Shown here piece by piece: positions 62,043 to 64,000 of a DNA stretch of 64,000 bases (positions are counted from its first letter, which is position 1; each line of letters starts with the position of its first letter). This DNA is from an uncultured Lachnospiraceae bacterium (GTDB lineage: Bacteria; Bacillota; Clostridia; Lachnospirales; Lachnospiraceae), in assembly GCA_910577275.1 (NCBI GenBank), contig CAJTMW010000014.1, forward strand, positions 1-64,000, read 5' to 3'. The position numbers were made by a program, and so were the translations under genes. The notes under the pieces are model-generated. The model was not told the DNA's origin, did no database searches, and was given only the letters and a program-made list of their open reading frames with translations.

Positions 62043-63431
62043 TTACTTTAACAGAGGGTCAATTTTTGCTTTCAACTGCTTCATTCCGTCTTCAGGAGTC
62101 ATCGTGCCTCTGAATATGGCATCAGTGACTGAACTTAGCTCCTGCATATACATATCAGAATTTTTTACCGAAGGGAAAATCGATACCGGATTCTTTGCGT
62201 CATTTTCAACAAACTGCTCATACAAAGGATTCACCGCCTTCAGCTCATCGTTTCCAAGGAGCGTGGTTCTGGACGCCTCGTTCTGGAATCTGGAACAAAT
62301 GAATGTCATACCCTCGTCAGAGTGAACCCATTTCATGAAATCCCATGCGCCCTCTTTATTCTTTGCATTCTTCGGCATTATGAAAATACTGGACGTAATA
62401 CTTGCAACACCTTTCAGCTCCGGATTTTCCTGCCAGTAGGGCAGAGGGAACACGCCGAAATCATCTATACTATATCCGCTTTTGGTAATAATATTGGTCA
62501 GATACATGCCGTCCATTCGAAGCGCCTGCTTACCGGTGAACAGAGGGTCTTCCGAGGTTGCCTTGGCAGAATCATAAGAGTCGCTGAATTTCAGAATCTT
62601 ATCCGCTCCCCCTACTGCGTCCACATATTCCAGCATAAAATGATATGCCGCAATCATGGCTTCCTCGTCGCAGGTGGCGCTGGTTTTATCCTCGCTTACC
62701 CATGTCGCTCCAAAATGATTTGCCATATGTGCAAATATAACGCCTGAAGTCATATCTAACGGCCAGCCCATCTGTGTGATATTTCCCTCTGCGTCAAACT
62801 TCGTCAGCTTTATAGCCGCATCCATCAGCTCGTCCATTGTCTCGGGCAGCTCGGTAATTCCCGCTTCCTCAAGAGCCGCCTTGTTATAGTAAACCATATT
62901 GGACATTGCGTTCAGCGGAAGCCCGTAGGTGCTTCCCTCATAATCACAGAGCCTCATTGCGGCACTGTTAAACGCGGAAAGGTCAAAGCCGTCTCTTTCA
63001 ATATAAGGTGTCAAGTCCTCCAATGCCCCCTTGGAAGCCAGGCCCGAAACGCTCAGGTCAATGATATCCGTGACATCCGGGCCCGAAGAACCTGCCATAC
63101 CCGCCGCCTGCTTTTGCATATCGCACATGGTTCCCTTCACAAAATATTTATCCTGGGAGGCATTATATAAATCAATTGCTTCCAGCAGAGCCTTTTCCTC
63201 ATCTCCGCCCCAGAGATACCAAAATTCAACTGTCTCCTTTTCACCGGAATCATTTGCAGCGCTTTCCTCCGCCTGCGTATCTCCCGCCTCTTCCGCGACA
63301 TTTGCCGTTTCTGTTCCGCTCCCCTCGTCAGCTTTTGGCGCCTTGTCTTCCGGCTTGCTCCCGCATCCGGCCAGCCCGCATAACATACACAGAATCAATC
63401 CGGCTGCTATCATTTTTGTTCCTTTTCTCAT
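62043..63431 (-). CDS. Extracellular sugar-binding lipoprotein (ABC transporter, family 1)
   Basis: A 462-residue binding protein with a lipoprotein signal peptide (MIAAGLILCMLCGLAGCGSK; lipid-modified Cys 23), an acidic linker (KADEGSGTETANVAEEAGD), and a family 1 solute-binding fold (VEFWYLWGGDEEKALLEAID, LPLNAMSNMVYYNKAALEEA, KGAWDFMKWVHSDEGMTFIC-like end). It captures an oligosaccharide outside the cell for the two permeases. Ligand unknown. Confidence 0.95.
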   Translation of the reverse strand: MRKGTKMIAAGLILCMLCGLAGCGSKPEDKAPKADEGSGTETANVAEEAGDTQAEESAANDSGEKETVEFWYLWGGDEEKALLEAIDLYNASQDKYFVKGTMCDMQKQAAGMAGSSGPDVTDIIDLSVSGLASKGALEDLTPYIERDGFDLSAFNSAAMRLCDYEGSTYGLPLNAMSNMVYYNKAALEEAGITELPETMDELMDAAIKLTKFDAEGNITQMGWPLDMTSGVIFAHMANHFGATWVSEDKTSATCDEEAMIAAYHFMLEYVDAVGGADKILKFSDSYDSAKATSEDPLFTGKQALRMDGMYLTNIITKSGYSIDDFGVFPLPYWQENPELKGVASITSSIFIMPKNAKNKEGAWDFMKWVHSDEGMTFICSRFQNEASRTTLLGNDELKAVNPLYEQFVENDAKNPVSIFPSVKNSDMYMQELSSVTDAIFRGTMTPEDGMKQLKAKIDPLLK

Positions 63432-63479
63432 AGTCTTTCCTCCTTTTGCCGCCTTAAACGGCCTTTCTGTGTTTCCTCT

Positions 63480-64000
63480 TTATTCTGTCTCCAACAGCAT
63501 GGCCAATCCCTGCATAATAGGAATCGTGCACCAGCCCGTATAGGCAGAATATTTGCCGCCCTCGTCAATGGGATTATTCTGGTTCGCCCTGCCGTCCCAT
63601 TCTTTTGTTTTTACATTATAGGAACCTCTCCAAGAGCCGTCTAAAACCGGCCCTTCATCGGAACACTGAACCGACACCAGAAAATCCGCCAGTTTCTGCG
63701 CCGCTTCCCGGAACCTGTCTTCTTCAAACGCCCGGGTGGCTTCTGCCAGCGCCATCAATGCAAAGCCCTGAGTGTAAACCATATCGCAAAGCTCCGGTGT
63801 GGTCTGGAGGTCCGAGCCCTTCCCCACCTCCTCCGGCAGACAGTTCACAATTGCACCGCTCTCATCCTGCAACTTTAACACATAGGACGCCACCTTCTGC
63901 GCCGCTTCCTTATAAAAAGTATCTTTGGTTTCCCTGTAGGCAAGGCTGAAAACATACAGCGCAATTGCGCTTTCCGAAGATGCCGGACGCCAGTCTTCCG
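63480..64000 (-). CDS. Partial hydrolase-like protein, alpha/alpha-toroid type (5' end outside window)
   Basis: The frame is open through the window edge, so the N terminus is missing; at least 172 residues are seen. Helical, aromatic-rich stretches (EDWRPASSESAIALYVFSLA, DMVYTQGFALMALAEATRAF, YSAYTGWCTIPIMQGLAMLL) suggest an (alpha/alpha)6-barrel carbohydrate-active enzyme of the GH88/GH105/GH127 kind, but no catalytic motif can be assigned. It precedes the ABC binding-protein gene by 48 nt and probably belongs to the same operon. Confidence 0.6.
   Translation of the reverse strand, partial: EDWRPASSESAIALYVFSLAYRETKDTFYKEAAQKVASYVLKLQDESGAIVNCLPEEVGKGSDLQTTPELCDMVYTQGFALMALAEATRAFEEDRFREAAQKLADFLVSVQCSDEGPVLDGSWRGSYNVKTKEWDGRANQNNPIDEGGKYSAYTGWCTIPIMQGLAMLLETE

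Overview
The window looks like a chromosomal segment from a low-to-moderate GC Firmicute of the class Clostridia, most likely a Lachnospiraceae gut-type anaerobe. The signs are zinc-type L33, S14 and L36, a KOW-domain protein between map and infA, a classic L10 leader, a T-box thrS lacking the TGS domain, a reverse rubrerythrin with rubredoxin, and several sugar-catabolism genes. This is an inference from gene content; no 16S or tRNA gene is present.

Layout. Almost everything is on the minus strand, so transcription runs from high to low coordinates. 58.0-41.2 kb holds an uninterrupted S10-spc-alpha ribosomal supercluster: rpsJ-rplCDWB-rpsS-rplV-rpsC-rplP-rpmC-rpsQ-rplNXE-rpsNH-rplFR-rpsE-rpmD-rplO-secY-adk-map-KOW-infA-rpmJ-rpsMKD-rpoA-rplQ. 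13.6-11.0 kb is rpmG-secE-nusG-rplK-rplA. After a CapA-like gene come rplJ-rplL (9.4-8.3 kb) and rpoB-rpoC (7.9-0.2 kb). Each block has a recognisable promoter and a structured leader or terminator. The rpsL-rpsG-fusA-tuf block that often links rpoC to the S10 cluster is not in the window.

Between the core blocks lies an accessory stretch (13.7-41.1 kb). In order it holds: an orphan FliD-like protein; glf translationally coupled to a small HTH gene; a second small HTH gene; an operon of two CitE-like lyases plus a biotin-dependent carboxyltransferase-like subunit; thrS with its T-box; two circularly permuted GH3 glycosidases flanking an unknown protein; an OmpR-type two-component system; a Phd/RelE-type toxin-antitoxin pair; a putative operon of an O-antigen-ligase-like protein, an unusual membrane protein carrying the GGADGPTAIF motif of Na+-pumping decarboxylases, and a beta-propeller lactonase; an AI-2E-type permease; an RluA-type pseudouridine synthase; a second two-component system; and a PerR-like regulator with reverse rubrerythrin and rubredoxin (peroxide defence). 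Right of the S10 promoter (58.4-64.0 kb) is a carbohydrate module: RpiR regulator, ROK kinase, two ABC permeases, a lipoprotein binding protein and a hydrolase-like gene running off the edge.

Non-coding structure is rich. The most unusual items are a 39-nt repeat found three times directly upstream of terminator hairpins (11011, 15052, 41155), a nested palindromic MITE-like element between rplL and rpoB with a 39-nt partial inverted copy at the window start, twin hairpins with a shared loop motif between rpoA and rplQ, and an internal promoter with a structured leader in front of rpsM. No CRISPR array, phage, transposase, rRNA or tRNA was seen.
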